Part shown: in pieces, positions 38,348 through 48,771 of the stretch | How the letters are laid out: every line of letters begins with the position of its first letter | Numbering within the stretch: position 1 is the stretch's first letter | Source of the DNA: Pseudomonadales bacterium | GTDB taxonomy: Bacteria > Pseudomonadota > Gammaproteobacteria > Pseudomonadales > JAHRWD01 | Direction of reading: 5' to 3' | Assembly (NCBI GenBank): GCA_029210125.1 | Contig: JARGPR010000012.1 | Coordinates: forward strand, 1 to 64,000 | Length of the DNA: 64,000 nt | Notes under the pieces: model-generated | Seen by the model: only the letters and a program-made list of their open reading frames with translations | Database searches by the model: none | Told to the model about the DNA's origin: nothing | Program-made: the position numbers and the translations under genes

Positions 38348-39292
38348 ATGATCACCGATAAACCTATAACCGCTCCCGATGGACTTCATCCAATAGCCAA
38401 AGCAATTGTTGATATGGCAGAACCGCTTATGGGTGATGATCCAGTCGCGTTACGGAATTCTCGACCCGACGAAAATCCATTGGCTCCACCTGAGCGAGAC
38501 CTTGCTAATATCAGCGACAAGCTATTACCAGGCCCAGGGGGCAACCTGCCCGTTCGTATCTACGAACCTAAGGGTTTCACCAGCAAGGCCGCGCTAATCT
38601 ACTATCACGGCGGTGGTTTTGTATTGGGTAACATCGATGGTCATGATCGGGTTTGTCAGACTCTGGCTGCCGAGTCCGGCTACCTGGTAATCTCAGTAGA
38701 GTACCGGCTGGCACCGGAAACCAAATACCCCGGTGCGGTCGAGGATGCCTATTTTGCTTATAAATGGGCGCTGGAAAATGCCGCCGAGCTTGGCTTGTCG
38801 TCCGACCGAATAGCCGTGGGTGGTGACAGTGCCGGTGGAAATCTGGCGATCACTACAGTTCTAAAAGCTCAGGAAGCGAATATTCAGCAACCTAGCTATC
38901 AGCTGCTCTATTATCCGGTAACCGATGCGGGTTGTGATACCGGTTCCTATAATGAATTTTCCGATGGCTACTTCTTAACCAGGGAAACGATGGAATGGTT
39001 TTTTGACCATTACCTAGCGGATCCTGAGCATATAAAAGATCCTTTCTGCTCGCCTCTGCGGGCGACGGATCTTTCAAAAATGCCAGAGGGTATTGTTTTT
39101 ACCGCTGGTTTTGATCCGTTGCGTGACGAGGGCCATGCCTATGCAGAAGCGCTTCAAAAGCATGGAATCAATATTCCACACTATTGCTTCTCTGACATGA
39201 TCCACGGATTTATCTCGTTTGCGGGCGGTGTTGAGGCGGGCATGACTGCGCTTGAGATGGGCGCTAAAGGTTTGCGGGATCATCTCGCATAG
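38348..39292 (+). CDS. HSL-family esterase/lipase (alpha/beta hydrolase)
   Basis: This is a 314-aa esterase of the hormone-sensitive-lipase group. The oxyanion motif YYHGGGF lies near residue 87-93, the nucleophile elbow GDSAGGN near residue 164, the Asp in GFDPLRDEG and the His in DMIHGFISF. Typical substrates are short acyl or aromatic esters. An AAAGGAG sits 7 bp before the ATG. It follows an SDR in the same direction; both could act in the same breakdown route. Confidence 0.9.
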   Translation: MITDKPITAPDGLHPIAKAIVDMAEPLMGDDPVALRNSRPDENPLAPPERDLANISDKLLPGPGGNLPVRIYEPKGFTSKAALIYYHGGGFVLGNIDGHDRVCQTLAAESGYLVISVEYRLAPETKYPGAVEDAYFAYKWALENAAELGLSSDRIAVGGDSAGGNLAITTVLKAQEANIQQPSYQLLYYPVTDAGCDTGSYNEFSDGYFLTRETMEWFFDHYLADPEHIKDPFCSPLRATDLSKMPEGIVFTAGFDPLRDEGHAYAEALQKHGINIPHYCFSDMIHGFISFAGGVEAGMTALEMGAKGLRDHLA

Positions 39293-39460
39293 AAATACTC
39301 CAAATCCCCATTGGCCCAGGGCACGTAGCCACTCGGAAGAGGGTGGTCTCGTGTGCAATTCGTCGCGGCTGCTGTAAAATCCTCCTTCTGTAAATTTTCG
39401 TGAATATTTTGGGTTTGTGGCGAATGCCCGGCCCGGTAACAAACCTCTACTGGAACTCTC

Positions 39461-41815
39461 TTGAATATAAGCCAACTACTGGCCGATGAACTCGGTCTTG
39501 CCCTTCCCTATGTGAACGCTGCTATTGATATGCTGGATGACGGCGCTACAGTTCCCTTTATTGCTCGGTACCGAAAAGAGCAGACCGGCGAAATGACCGA
39601 CGAGAGCCTGCGTAATCTGCAGACCCGCCTGATCTATCTGCGGGAATTTAAAGAACGCCGTGCAGTGGTACTAAAGAGTATCGATGAGCAGGGCAAACTA
39701 ACTCCGGAACTGGAGCGTTCAATTAATGCGGCCCAGACCAAAACCGCCCTTGAAGACCTCTATTTACCCTACAAACCAAAACGCCGGACCAAGGGCCAGA
39801 TCGCCATCGAAGCGGGGCTTGAGCCACTGGCGGCGAGCCTGCTAGAAAACCCGGAACTGGAGCCAATGGCAGAAGCTGATAAATTTCTCAATTCAGAAGC
39901 GGGGTTTGAGGATGCCGATGCGGTGCTGCAGGGTGCCAAATATATCCTAATGGAGCAGTTTGCAGAAAATGCCGAGCTACTGGCGAGTATTCGGGAGCAG
40001 ATGTGGCAGAAGGGTGAAATTCGAGTAAAAGTTGTTGAAGGAAAAGAGAGCGAAGGCGAGAAATTTCGTGACTATTTTGAGTTCGATGAAAAAATAAAAA
40101 AAATCCCCTCCCACCGGATGCTGGCAATACTGCGGGGTCGCAAGGAAGGCTTTTTGAATTCGAGCATCGAACTGGACTATGACGAAGCTCTGAGCCATCC
40201 CTGCGAAGGGCAGATTGCCCATTGTTTTGGTATTACCGATCAGCAACGTCCCGCCGATAAGTGGTTAAAAGAGGTGGTGCGCTGGTGCTGGCGGATCAAA
40301 CTTTCATCCAGTATTGAAGTGGATTTGATGGTGCAGTTGCGCCAGGCCGCAGAGCTGGAGGCAATTTCAGTATTTGCTTCCAATCTGCATGATCTGTTAC
40401 TGGCAGCTCCCGCAGGGCCACGTGTCACCATGGGCCTCGATCCAGCTTATCGAACCGGCGTTAAAACGGTTGTGATCGATCAGACCGGTAAAGTGCTCGA
40501 TCATGTCGCGATTTTTCCCCATAAACCACAGGGGCAGTGGGACAAATCCCTCGCTGAACTGGCGGGCCTGTGTAAAAAACACAAGGTGGATTTGGTAGCG
40601 ATTGGTAACGGCACAGCCTCTCGAGAGACCGACCAACTTGCACTGGAGCTGATCAAAAACAATCCGGAATTAAAACTTACCAAATTGGTGGTCAGTGAAG
40701 CCGGTGCCTCGGTCTATTCCGCGTCAGAATTGGCGGGTCAGGAGTTTCCTGACCTTGATGTAACCGTGCGTGGTGCAATCTCGATTGCCCGACGTTTGCA
40801 GGATCCACTCGCCGAACTGGTAAAGGTGGACCCAAAAGCGATTGGTGTTGGCCAGTATCAACACGATGTCAATCAAACCCAGCTCGCGGGCAGTCTGGAT
40901 AACGTAGTGGAGGATTGTGTAAACGCCGTAGGGGTTGATCTAAACACCGCGTCGGCCGCACTGCTGGCTCGGGTTTCCGGCATGAACAAAACCGTAGCGA
41001 GTAATGTGGTTGAGTTTCGTGAGCAGAATGGATTGTTCAAAAACCGTAAGGAACTGCTCAAAGTCCCGCGCCTTGGTGAAAAAGCCTTTGAACAGGCAGC
41101 GGGTTTCCTGCGGGTGCGGGGTGAAAATCCACTGGATAACTCCAGTGTGCACCCTGAATCCTATGCAGTGGTTGAAACCATGGCCGCCAGCAACGATAAA
41201 TCGGTGGATGAAATACTGGGTGATCGGGCATTTTTACGAAAGCTCAAACCGGCTGATTATGTTACCGAAACCACCGGAGAACCAACGGTTCGAGATATTA
41301 TTGCCGAACTCGAAAAACCTGGCCGCGACCCCCGCCCAGAGTTTAAAACCGCCAGCTTTCAGGAGGGTGTAGAAAAACTCAGTGACCTTAAAGAGGATAT
41401 GATTCTGGAGGGAGTGATCACCAACGTCACTAACTTTGGTGCCTTTGTTGATGTCGGTGTTCATCAGGATGGATTGGTACATATCTCGGCATTATCTGAG
41501 CAGTTCGTAAAGGATCCACGAACGGTAGTGAAAGCGGGAGATGTGGTGAAGGTAAAAGTGATGGCGGTGGATGTTCAGCGCAAGCGTATCGGTTTGACGA
41601 TGCGGCTATCCGACAAGGCTCAGGATGCTGAAAACAAAGATGCTGGAAATAACCGCGATCAAAAAAATGAGAAAGGGCGATCCGATAACCGGCGTGGAGG
41701 TAGCAAACCCGGCGCAGGAGGAAAATCCCGCAGTGGAAAACAGCAGTCTGAAAAACCGCAACAACCAGCTGGGGCAATGGCCAATGCGCTAGCGGCGGCG
41801 CTTTTGAAAAAATAG
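39461..41815 (+). CDS. tex: Tex, RNA-binding transcription accessory protein
   Basis: This 784-aa protein is the bacterial relative of Spt6. It has the N-terminal Tex domain ([23 protein letters not shown]), a YqgF/RNase H-like domain ([18 protein letters not shown]), helix-hairpin-helix motifs ([34 protein letters not shown]) and a C-terminal S1 RNA-binding domain ([25 protein letters not shown]). A low-complexity Lys/Gly-rich tail follows. The start is TTG; no ATG upstream is in frame, and [11 protein letters not shown] matches the family N-terminus. Confidence 0.95.
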   Translation: MNISQLLADELGLALPYVNAAIDMLDDGATVPFIARYRKEQTGEMTDESLRNLQTRLIYLREFKERRAVVLKSIDEQGKLTPELERSINAAQTKTALEDLYLPYKPKRRTKGQIAIEAGLEPLAASLLENPELEPMAEADKFLNSEAGFEDADAVLQGAKYILMEQFAENAELLASIREQMWQKGEIRVKVVEGKESEGEKFRDYFEFDEKIKKIPSHRMLAILRGRKEGFLNSSIELDYDEALSHPCEGQIAHCFGITDQQRPADKWLKEVVRWCWRIKLSSSIEVDLMVQLRQAAELEAISVFASNLHDLLLAAPAGPRVTMGLDPAYRTGVKTVVIDQTGKVLDHVAIFPHKPQGQWDKSLAELAGLCKKHKVDLVAIGNGTASRETDQLALELIKNNPELKLTKLVVSEAGASVYSASELAGQEFPDLDVTVRGAISIARRLQDPLAELVKVDPKAIGVGQYQHDVNQTQLAGSLDNVVEDCVNAVGVDLNTASAALLARVSGMNKTVASNVVEFREQNGLFKNRKELLKVPRLGEKAFEQAAGFLRVRGENPLDNSSVHPESYAVVETMAASNDKSVDEILGDRAFLRKLKPADYVTETTGEPTVRDIIAELEKPGRDPRPEFKTASFQEGVEKLSDLKEDMILEGVITNVTNFGAFVDVGVHQDGLVHISALSEQFVKDPRTVVKAGDVVKVKVMAVDVQRKRIGLTMRLSDKAQDAENKDAGNNRDQKNEKGRSDNRRGGSKPGAGGKSRSGKQQSEKPQQPAGAMANALAAALLKK

Positions 41816-41853
41816 CAGAGGCGAAAAGTAACAGGAATGCCAATTGGTTAAAC

Positions 41854-41887
41854 AAAAAAGCCCCGCTCAGAAGCGGGGCTTTTTTGT
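41854..41887. terminator. Bidirectional terminator between tex and gloB
   Basis: A perfect 8-bp GC-rich stem (GCCCCGCT / AGCGGGGC) with a CAGA loop, flanked by A6 on the left and T6 on the right. It serves both convergent genes. Confidence 0.93.
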
Positions 41888-41949
41888 TTGCGGTTACTTC
41901 TGAGTGACGCCTCGATAACCGGATTGCATGGTTGGTTGAGAGCTAAGCC

Positions 41950-42735
41950 CTAAGGATCGACGAAGTTATTTTTCCACTCTCTCATTTCTGCAAACACTTC
42001 GACGGGCGAAGGGAGCGTTTTACCGCTGTGCGTTTCAATCGAGGCTTTAATGTCTTGGTCATCGCAACGTAGAAACGGGTTGGTTTCTAATTCGATAGAA
42101 AGAGGGGTCGGTACGGTAGGCCGCGAGTGGCGACGTTTGGTCGCCGTCCTGCTGAGGCGGTCTCGGATAGCCTGCTCATCAGGGCTGACTTCCCGGGCAA
42201 AATATAGGTTTGATTGTGTGTATTCGTGAGCACAGTAAACCTGCGTATCTTTATGCAGCGCTGCGAGTTTGCTTAGCGAGCCGTGCATCTGCTCAGCAGT
42301 GCCTTCAAAAACTCTACCGCAGCCACCGGCGAACAGGGTATCACCACAAAATACCGCAGGGTTTTCCGCGTTGTCGTAGACAAAAGCAATGTGATCCAGG
42401 GTGTGTCCGGGGATTTCGATCACTTTAAAGCTGCTGCCGGCTGCTTCTACTGTGTCGCCTTCTTTTACGCGGTTGGTAATCTCTTTGATTTTATCGTTGG
42501 CTGGACCATAAACAGGCACGTTTTTGTGTTCCAGCAATTTGGCAATGCCTCCGGTATGGTCTGGGTGATGATGAGTAATCAGAATACCGGCAAGCTCTTC
42601 GCCGCTGATAGCCAGCTTGTCCAGCACAGGTTGTGCATCACCGGGATCAACGACCCAGGCTTCTTTGGTATCTGGATTGCTGATCAGCCAGATATAGTTG
42701 TCTGTAAAAGCTAAAATAGGCGCGACTTTAAACAT
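41950..42735 (-). CDS. gloB: GloB, hydroxyacylglutathione hydrolase (glyoxalase II)
   Basis: GloB hydrolyses S-lactoylglutathione to D-lactate and glutathione in methylglyoxal detoxification. The 261-aa metallo-beta-lactamase-fold enzyme shows THHHPDHTGG near residue 52, PGHTLDHIA, GDTLFAGGCGRVFEGT and CAHEYTQSN, the metal ligands, and a C-terminal glutathione-binding part (NPFLRCDD). It converges on tex. Confidence 0.96.
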   Translation of the reverse strand: MFKVAPILAFTDNYIWLISNPDTKEAWVVDPGDAQPVLDKLAISGEELAGILITHHHPDHTGGIAKLLEHKNVPVYGPANDKIKEITNRVKEGDTVEAAGSSFKVIEIPGHTLDHIAFVYDNAENPAVFCGDTLFAGGCGRVFEGTAEQMHGSLSKLAALHKDTQVYCAHEYTQSNLYFAREVSPDEQAIRDRLSRTATKRRHSRPTVPTPLSIELETNPFLRCDDQDIKASIETHSGKTLPSPVEVFAEMREWKNNFVDP

Positions 42736-42791
42736 GATAAAAACTCCCTAATTTTTAGAAATCTAATATTGGTATCGTTTTTGTTGTTTGT

Positions 42792-43559
42792 TTATTGAGC
42801 GGTATAACCACCGTCGATCACCAGTTCAGAACCGGTTACGAATGATGACTCATCGGACGCCAGGTATAAAACGCCATTGGCAATATCCTGCGGATCGCCC
42901 AATCGACCGATTGGATGCAGGCTGATCAGGTGTTGTCGTGCAGCTTCCCCCTGGTCGCCATCAAAAATTTGCTGGATCATCGGTGTGTCGATAAAGCCAG
43001 GGTGAACCGAGTTTACTCGAATACCGTAACCTGCATTTGCGCAATGTAGTGCGGCTGATTTTGTCAGCAGTTTTACTCCACCTTTGCTGGCGTTGTAGGC
43101 TGCACTTCCCGCCGCACCGATCAGCCCCATAATGGATGAGATATTGATGATAGAGCCGCCTCCGGTTTGCTTCATGGTGCGGATGCCGTGTTTGGTGCCA
43201 AGGAATACCGCATCGAGGTTGATGCTCATCAGGTGCTGCCAATCTTCCAATGTGCCATCTTCGGCACTGCCACCCGCCGCGATACCGGCGTTGTTGACCA
43301 GTATGCTGAGGCTTCCATATTCTGCGGTAGTGGCTGCGACAATCTCCTCCCAGCGTGCTTCTTTGGTGACGTCCTGATGCATTGCAATAGCTTTGCCGCC
43401 GGCACTTTTGATTTCGTCAGCGACGGCTTGCGCCCCAGCTTCATTGATGTCGGTAACGACAACGGAAGCGCCTTCACGCGCCATAGTCATGGACTGGGCG
43501 CGGCCTAATCCGGATGCGCCGCCGCTAACTAATGCTACCTTACCTTCTAATCTAGCCAT
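42792..43559 (-). CDS. Short-chain dehydrogenase (classical SDR, hydroxysteroid type)
   Basis: This is a 255-aa classical SDR with SGGASGLGRA for the cofactor, NNAGIAAGG, SIMGLIG and the catalytic YNASKGG, followed by HPGFIDTPM. The C-terminal LASDESSFVTGSELVIDGGYT is typical. Members act on hydroxysteroids, cyclohexanol and similar alcohols; substrate not determined. The frame opens at 43574, but an AGGA lies just before the Met at 43559, which is preferred. It is 57 bp from gloB on the same strand. Confidence 0.9.
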   Translation of the reverse strand: MARLEGKVALVSGGASGLGRAQSMTMAREGASVVVTDINEAGAQAVADEIKSAGGKAIAMHQDVTKEARWEEIVAATTAEYGSLSILVNNAGIAAGGSAEDGTLEDWQHLMSINLDAVFLGTKHGIRTMKQTGGGSIINISSIMGLIGAAGSAAYNASKGGVKLLTKSAALHCANAGYGIRVNSVHPGFIDTPMIQQIFDGDQGEAARQHLISLHPIGRLGDPQDIANGVLYLASDESSFVTGSELVIDGGYTAQ

Positions 43560-43922
43560 TTTTTTGTTCCTCATTTTGTGATTAACAGTTATTTAATAAA
43601 ACGTATCTTTTCTAATTATTATGCCGGTGCAAAGCCACTGAAAGCGGTTGCTGCCACATTTTCAAACTAAACAGGCAGGTCAACCAGGGGGGTGGTGTTG
43701 GGGGCAGCTGGCCCTGGTTTGTGTATTCGAGGCTAGAGGACAACCTGGAGAATGAGGTTCGTTAACCAACAAAATAAGTAGTATTCAAATTATTATGTTC
43801 GGAATCATGCAGCATGGCGCGCTGTTTTTCAATCTTTGAAGGGGTGTCTAGCGGTTGGTTTTTTTAGCCCAAAAAAAGGGCGATCAATGACCGCCCTTTT
43901 TTTCGCTTGATTAGCTAGTAGA
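43560..43922. other. Intergenic region with the acyl-CoA dehydrogenase terminator
   Basis: This is 363 bp without a gene I can support. The left part should hold the promoter of the SDR gene; a G-rich stretch runs near 43688-43720. The right end carries the terminator at 43871-43903. Confidence 0.55.
43871..43903 (-). terminator. Terminator of the acyl-CoA dehydrogenase gene
   Basis: GGGCG and CGCCC form the stem, with A7 on the left and T7 on the right, so it could work in both directions. It begins 20 bp after the gene's stop on the minus strand. Confidence 0.85.
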
Positions 43923-45056
43923 CTACATTTTGCGTGCGATGATCTCTTTCATGATTTCATTGGAGCCACCGTAGATGCGTGAAACCCGCGCATCGGCATA
44001 CTGTCGCGCGATGGGGTATTCCCACATATAGCCAAAACCACCATGCATTTGCAGGCATTGGTCAATCACCCGGCCCTGTAGTTCTGTAGACCAGAGTTTC
44101 AGTTTGGCAGCGGTTACGGGGTCAAGTTTCTTCTCAAGGTGAAGATCGATGCATTTCTCAAGGAAAGCACGACCGACGGTGATTTCGGCATCCATTTCCG
44201 CCAGTTTGAAACGGTTGTATTGGAGGTCCGCAATAGCGCTACCGAATACTTTTCGTTCGCGGGTGTATTCAAGGGTTCGCTTAAGCGCTACTTCCGCACC
44301 TGAAATAGCTCCCATGCCGATGGTCAAACGCTCCTGCGCCAGTTCTTGCATCAGGTAGAAAAACCCGTTGCCCTCTTCACCGAGCAGGTTTTCTTTTGGA
44401 ACCCGTACATCCTGGAAGAATAGCTCGGAGGTGTCCTGGGCTTTCATGCCGATTTTGTCGAGATTTTTACCTTTTTCAAAACCAGGTGTGCCCGCTTCGA
44501 TCAACAACAGGCTGGTACCTTTAGCGCCTTGAGTGGGGTCGGTTTTACAAACCAGAATTAACAGGTCGCAATGCTGACCGTTGGTAATGAATGTTTTGGA
44601 ACCGTTGACTACATAATGATCACCATCCAGGATCGCGGTGGTTTTAATATTTTGTAGATCTGAACCGGCACCGGGTTCAGTCATGGCAATCGCTCCTACC
44701 ATATCGCCGCTTGCCAGCTGTGGCAGGTATTTCATTTTTTGGTCTTCGTCGATGCTGTGCTTGAGAATATAGGGCGCAACGATATCCGAATGTACACCAA
44801 AGCCAAGACCAGACAAACCTCGACGGGAAAGCTCTTCAACAGCAATCAGGGTGTACAGAAAGTTTACACCTGAACCACCGTATTGCTCCGGTAGTGTGTA
44901 GCAAAGAAAGCCTGCTTGACCGGCCTTGTTCCAAATTTCCCGCGCTACCTGGCCATCTTTTTCCCACTGATCGTGGTATGGAACGGCTTCGGTGTCGAGG
45001 AATTTGCTGAAGGCTTCTCTGAAAGCGACATGTTCTTCGGTAAAAGCAATACTCAT
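43923..45056 (-). CDS. Acyl-CoA dehydrogenase
   Basis: This 377-aa FAD enzyme introduces the alpha-beta double bond in acyl-CoA. AMTEPGAGSDLQ (near 130), FITNGQ, the RTLEYTRERKVFG region and QMHGGFGYMWEYP are family signatures. The C-terminal motif is RIYGGSNEIMKEI: the position of the catalytic Glu of medium-chain enzymes is Gly, as in long-chain and branched-chain members, where the base lies on another helix. It is preceded by a divergent PAS protein gene. Neighbouring SDR and esterase genes suggest lipid or steroid catabolism, but no other beta-oxidation gene is adjacent. Confidence 0.93.
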   Translation of the reverse strand: MSIAFTEEHVAFREAFSKFLDTEAVPYHDQWEKDGQVAREIWNKAGQAGFLCYTLPEQYGGSGVNFLYTLIAVEELSRRGLSGLGFGVHSDIVAPYILKHSIDEDQKMKYLPQLASGDMVGAIAMTEPGAGSDLQNIKTTAILDGDHYVVNGSKTFITNGQHCDLLILVCKTDPTQGAKGTSLLLIEAGTPGFEKGKNLDKIGMKAQDTSELFFQDVRVPKENLLGEEGNGFFYLMQELAQERLTIGMGAISGAEVALKRTLEYTRERKVFGSAIADLQYNRFKLAEMDAEITVGRAFLEKCIDLHLEKKLDPVTAAKLKLWSTELQGRVIDQCLQMHGGFGYMWEYPIARQYADARVSRIYGGSNEIMKEIIARKM

Positions 45057-45304
45057 GAGGTTTTGTCTCCAATAAGCTAAATAGGTATGTGTTTGTGGGT
45101 GGATACTGAGTGCAGCGGTGCTATTTTGGCATCATTTTCAGGAATTTTCAGCCGGTTACCTGAGCTGGGTCAATTTAACGCTTTACGCTACTTAAAGCCG
45201 CGAAGCTAGTAGGGCCATTTTTTTGGCTTGAGCTAAGCTTAACCTGATCCATTGCTGAGTTTTAGGTAAACAGCAAATGCAGGTAATTTTTAGAAGAGGC
45301 TTGA

Positions 45305-45826
45305 ATGAAAAATAAGATAGTACCGACCGGCAGGGAGCGGTCGCTCAAGGAGGATACCTATATCGTCTCCAAGACCGACACCAAAGGTAAAATCACCTAT
45401 GCAAATAGAATATTCATGGAGATCAGTGGTTACGGTGAAGCTGATCTTCTCGGTGTTCAGCACAACATTCTCAGGCACCCGGATATGCCCCGCGGTGCTT
45501 TCAAATTGATGTGGGACACCATCAGTGCGGGTAAGGAGTTCTTCGCCTATGTGATCAATCTCTGCCGCAACGGAGATCATTATTGGGTGTTGGCAAATAT
45601 TACCCCTGATTATGATGCGGAGGGAAACATTGTGGGCTATTTCTCGGTGCGGCGTTTACCGAACCCGGAAGTCGTAAAAGCCCTGATTCCCGTTTATGCG
45701 CAAATGGTTGCGGAGGAGAAACGGGTTGGAGCCAAGGGCGCTATTGAAGCTTCCCAAGCCATCTTAATGAATCTGATTCAGGAGGCCGGTCATGATAGCT
45801 ATGAGACGTTTATTCTTAGCCTCTAG
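45305..45826 (+). CDS. Aer-type PAS sensor protein (free-standing)
   Basis: This 173-aa protein is essentially one PAS domain of the Aer class: [33 protein letters not shown], and [29 protein letters not shown]. In E. coli Aer this domain binds FAD and senses redox/oxygen state. Here it lacks the membrane and signalling parts, which are encoded by the overlapping next gene. A GAGG precedes the ATG. The C-terminal 50 residues are helical and may contact the partner receptor. Confidence 0.88.
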   Translation: MKNKIVPTGRERSLKEDTYIVSKTDTKGKITYANRIFMEISGYGEADLLGVQHNILRHPDMPRGAFKLMWDTISAGKEFFAYVINLCRNGDHYWVLANITPDYDAEGNIVGYFSVRRLPNPEVVKALIPVYAQMVAEEKRVGAKGAIEASQAILMNLIQEAGHDSYETFILSL

Positions 45827-47252
45827 GATAAAACTATATGCCGCGCTTCAAACCGTTTTTGTTGGGGCACTGGCGGTTAGTCTTTTTGTTTCCACCGAAG
45901 GCAAGATAGCGCCACTTATATTGTTTGCGCTTTCGATACTGGCAACCGTTATTTATTTATATGGTATGCGTGGCCCTCTGCACTGTATTTCGGAGATAAA
46001 AAGAGTCATCCAGGAGATGCATGAAGGGGAATTTGGCTCGCGTATTACCCGCGTACCCTGGACCGGCGAACTAGGGCAGGTTGCATGGGATATGAATGAA
46101 TCGTTAGATCAGATGGAGGCCTATTTTCGAGAGTTGAACACCTGTTTTTATTTGGTATCAGGAGGTTATTACCATCGCTTCCCTTTTGCTGAAGGGATGA
46201 AGGGTGAATTTGGGACATCGCTGGGGCTCATAACCCAATCGCTTCGAGCGATGGAAGAAAACGCACAACTGATCAAAAGGAATGAGATGGCCTCTGAGCT
46301 ACAGGAGCTAAATGCCACACAGATAATGAATAACCTTCAGCTGAGCCAAACGGATTTGATTAATATTAACGAAGTGATGGGACAGGTGGGTGAAATAGCG
46401 ACGGAAAACGTACAGCTGGCTGAGTCGAGTCAATCCAGTATCAGTCAGGTCGTGGAGGCTCAACAACAATCAATGGAGATGATCACCAACAACACCCGTG
46501 CAGTAGAAAAACTGAATGAAATGAGCTCTGAAATCAGTGGTGTTCTGAATATGATAAGAGACATTGCTGACCAAACTAATCTGTTAGCACTGAATGCTTC
46601 TATTGAAGCGGCACGAGCAGGTGAGCACGGGCGAGGTTTTGCTGTGGTTGCGGATGAGGTTAAAAATCTAGCATCCCACACCAAAAATGCGACGGATGAG
46701 ATCAGCGAGGTGGTGAGCGGCTTTCAAAATGAAACCAGTAAAATGCATAAAAGCTCTAGCGATATGACCCAGATGGCTGAACGCGTGCAGACCACAGTCG
46801 AGAAAGTTAGGGGTGGGTTTATTGAGTTTGCGGAGCGTGCGGAGTTAACCCTTGATAGCGTAGATAGAGCGGGGAACACCTGTTTCGGCTCGTTGGTCAA
46901 AGTCGATCATATGATCTACAAACAAAAAGCCTATAAGCTATTTTCTTCAGGAATAGATATACCTGAAGCGATAGACGTTGGCGTAGATAGTCATTCATGC
47001 CGACTGGGTAAATGGTATGAAGAAGGGGCGGGCAAGCAGCATTTTAGTACTTCGCGCTCTTACCCCAAGCTAAAAGAGCCCCACGACGAAGTACACAACG
47101 TAGCTCACCAATTGTTAGGTGAGCTCAAAAATGATTGGCATCAAGATGAAGATACGCGACAAACCGTTTTAGCGCTGTACCAAAATATGGAATTGGCCAG
47201 TGACGGGCTGATGGGAATTGTGGATAAGCTCGTGGTCGAACAGGCAGGCTAA
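45792..47252 (+). CDS. Methyl-accepting chemotaxis-type receptor with C-terminal CZB domain
   Basis: The 486-aa receptor has two membrane segments near the N-terminus (about 10-55), a HAMP-like region, and the MCP signalling hairpin with [35 protein letters not shown]. At the C-terminus is a CZB zinc-binding domain: [12 protein letters not shown], then [14 protein letters not shown] and [10 protein letters not shown], with the His/Cys zinc ligands. It starts inside the PAS gene (35-bp overlap), so the pair acts as a split Aer-like receptor. CZB domains sense zinc or oxidants such as HOCl in studied proteins. Starts at 45801 or 45804 are also possible. Confidence 0.9.
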   Translation: MIAMRRLFLASRIKLYAALQTVFVGALAVSLFVSTEGKIAPLILFALSILATVIYLYGMRGPLHCISEIKRVIQEMHEGEFGSRITRVPWTGELGQVAWDMNESLDQMEAYFRELNTCFYLVSGGYYHRFPFAEGMKGEFGTSLGLITQSLRAMEENAQLIKRNEMASELQELNATQIMNNLQLSQTDLININEVMGQVGEIATENVQLAESSQSSISQVVEAQQQSMEMITNNTRAVEKLNEMSSEISGVLNMIRDIADQTNLLALNASIEAARAGEHGRGFAVVADEVKNLASHTKNATDEISEVVSGFQNETSKMHKSSSDMTQMAERVQTTVEKVRGGFIEFAERAELTLDSVDRAGNTCFGSLVKVDHMIYKQKAYKLFSSGIDIPEAIDVGVDSHSCRLGKWYEEGAGKQHFSTSRSYPKLKEPHDEVHNVAHQLLGELKNDWHQDEDTRQTVLALYQNMELASDGLMGIVDKLVVEQAG

Positions 47253-47261
47253 TGCGTAACT

Positions 47262-47290
47262 ATAGAATAGTGGGATTCTATTTTTTTTTA
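47262..47290. terminator. Terminator between the chemoreceptor gene and fur
   Basis: ATAGAAT (47262-47268) and ATTCTAT (47275-47281) form a 7-bp stem followed by nine T. It overlaps the fur stop codon on the other strand, so the plus-strand receptor gene is the main beneficiary. Confidence 0.8.
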
Positions 47291-47697
47291 CCGCAATCGC
47301 CGCAAATCCCATAAAGGTAAAAACTGTGGTCGGTGAGTTCATAACCAGCCTTGGCGGCGATCTCCTCCTGTCGTTGCTCGATTAAAGGGTCTGCAAACTC
47401 TTCAATTTTGCCGCACTTGATACAAACCAGGTGATCGTGATGGTCGTCATCACTTAATTCAAAAACTGAATGGCCACTTTCAAAGTGGTGACGCACCACC
47501 AAACCTGCCCCTTCAAATTGGGTGAGAACCCGGTATACCGTTGCAAGGCCGATCTCTTCCCCGGCTTCAAGTAGTGCCTTGTAAAGATCTTCCGCGCTCA
47601 TATGACGTTTACTGGATTCTTCTTCAAGTAGTTGAAGAACTTTGAGTCGAGGTAGTGTGACCTTTAAGCCGGCATTGCGAATGCTCTGGTTTGACAT
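47278..47697 (-). CDS. fur: Fur, ferric uptake regulator
   Basis: Fur represses iron-uptake genes when loaded with Fe(II). The 139-aa protein has a winged helix (LKVTLPRLKVLQLLE, ATVYRVLTQFEGAGLV), the metal-binding HHDHLVCIKCGKIEEF, and a second CxxC (GICGDCGKKK). The frame is open to 47775, but the ATG at 47697 (MSNQSIRNAG) follows AAGGA and gives the usual length. It is divergent from bamE, the conserved fur-bamE (omlA) arrangement of pseudomonads. No clear Fur box was seen upstream. Confidence 0.97.
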   Translation of the reverse strand: MSNQSIRNAGLKVTLPRLKVLQLLEEESSKRHMSAEDLYKALLEAGEEIGLATVYRVLTQFEGAGLVVRHHFESGHSVFELSDDDHHDHLVCIKCGKIEEFADPLIEQRQEEIAAKAGYELTDHSFYLYGICGDCGKKK

Positions 47698-47927
47698 TAT
47701 GATCCTTCCGCTTGTATCGAATGATGGCTCGAGCAGCGGATAGTGTTGTGTGTTGGCCCGTGCCCAATAAGCCAAATGGAAAGCTAATCGCTTCTTAATC
47801 GTGAATGGGAAAGATTATCATAAACTTGGGCCTTTACACGAGTCTTCATTTCCGTTGGTCAGGTTGATGTAGCCGACAAGACTCGCAGCGGAAAAGCCTC
47901 GAACTATTTTTTATTGGGAATAATCCT

Positions 47928-48359
47928 TTGTTGTATCTGAAAAAAAACATCAGGTTGGCTAATGCCAGCCTATACACGCTGTTTCTAATGAGTTTGTTGG
48001 GTGGGTGCTCGTTGTTCCCTGGCGTGTACCGGATTGATATCCAGCAGGGTAACCAGATTACTCAGGAGATGGTTGATCAGCTTAAGCCAGGTATGACGGA
48101 TAAGCAGGTGCGTTTTATACTAGGCACACCGTTAATCATTGATAGCTTTCATCCCCAGCGTTGGGATTATGTGTACCGAATGGATAAGCCCAATGAGGAT
48201 ACAGAAAGTAAGCGCCTGACGGTGTTTTTTGAAGATGATCTACTTCATCACTTTATCGCTGACTTATCTGATAGAAAGGCCTCAAGCAAGGTGGTGGAAC
48301 TGATTGAAGAACCGAAGGACGAGCGGCTCAAAATACCTGGGCGAGGGCGGTTCAAATAA
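47928..48359 (+). CDS. bamE: BamE, outer-membrane protein assembly lipoprotein
   Basis: BamE is a small lipoprotein of the BAM complex that inserts beta-barrel proteins into the outer membrane. The 143-aa protein has a signal peptide with lipobox LLGGC (Cys27), followed by YRIDIQQGNQIT, VDQLKPGMTDKQVRFILGTPL and WDYVYRM, the BamE/SmpA signature. No in-frame ATG precedes the lipobox region; the start is TTG at 47928 (or 47931), needed to retain the signal peptide. Confidence 0.95.
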   Translation: MLYLKKNIRLANASLYTLFLMSLLGGCSLFPGVYRIDIQQGNQITQEMVDQLKPGMTDKQVRFILGTPLIIDSFHPQRWDYVYRMDKPNEDTESKRLTVFFEDDLLHHFIADLSDRKASSKVVELIEEPKDERLKIPGRGRFK

Positions 48360-48417
48360 TTGAAACGGTTGTATTTAGGTTCTTCTTCATTCAACGAAAG
48401 TCTGTTCTGTAATTTCT

Positions 48418-48771
48418 TTAGGCCTTAGTTCTATCATCCTTGGCTTTCGCTGCTCGCTTCTTGCGAGATTCCTTTGGATCTATCAACAGCGGTCGGTATA
48501 CCTCAATTCGATCACCGGGCTTCAGCATTTGTACTTTAGGTTTAGATACCAGTTTGCTGAATATTCCCATCTTGCTGGATTCAAGGTCGATTTCCGGGAA
48601 CTTTTGATCAATCCCAGAAGCTACCGCAGCATCGTAGACCGAACAATCTTCCGGGACGCTAACTGTCAGTATCAACTGTTTTTCCGGTGTCGCGTAAGCC
48701 ACTTCAATACTAATTTCAGCGTTTTTGGTTTCAGTGTTACTGTTCATAGCCTCACTGCTATTAGTTTCCAT
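48418..48771 (-). CDS. rnfH: RnfH family ubiquitin-like protein
   Basis: This is a 117-aa protein with the beta-grasp RnfH domain: ISIEVAYATPEKQLILTVSVPEDCSVYDAAVASG, then MGIFSKLV, LKPGDRIEVYRPLLIDPKESRKKRA (segments, read with conserved YRPL). Function unsettled; it is usually paired with ratA. The frame extends to 48816. The ATG at 48771 follows AGGA and overlaps the ratA stop by 11 bp; an ATG at 48747 is a second candidate. Confidence 0.92.
   Translation of the reverse strand: METNSSEAMNSNTETKNAEISIEVAYATPEKQLILTVSVPEDCSVYDAAVASGIDQKFPEIDLESSKMGIFSKLVSKPKVQMLKPGDRIEVYRPLLIDPKESRKKRAAKAKDDRTKA

Noticed and set aside
47698-47927. Fur box in the fur/bamE divergent region
   Set aside because: Only a partial GATTATCATAA match near 47813 was seen, not enough for a 19-bp Fur site.
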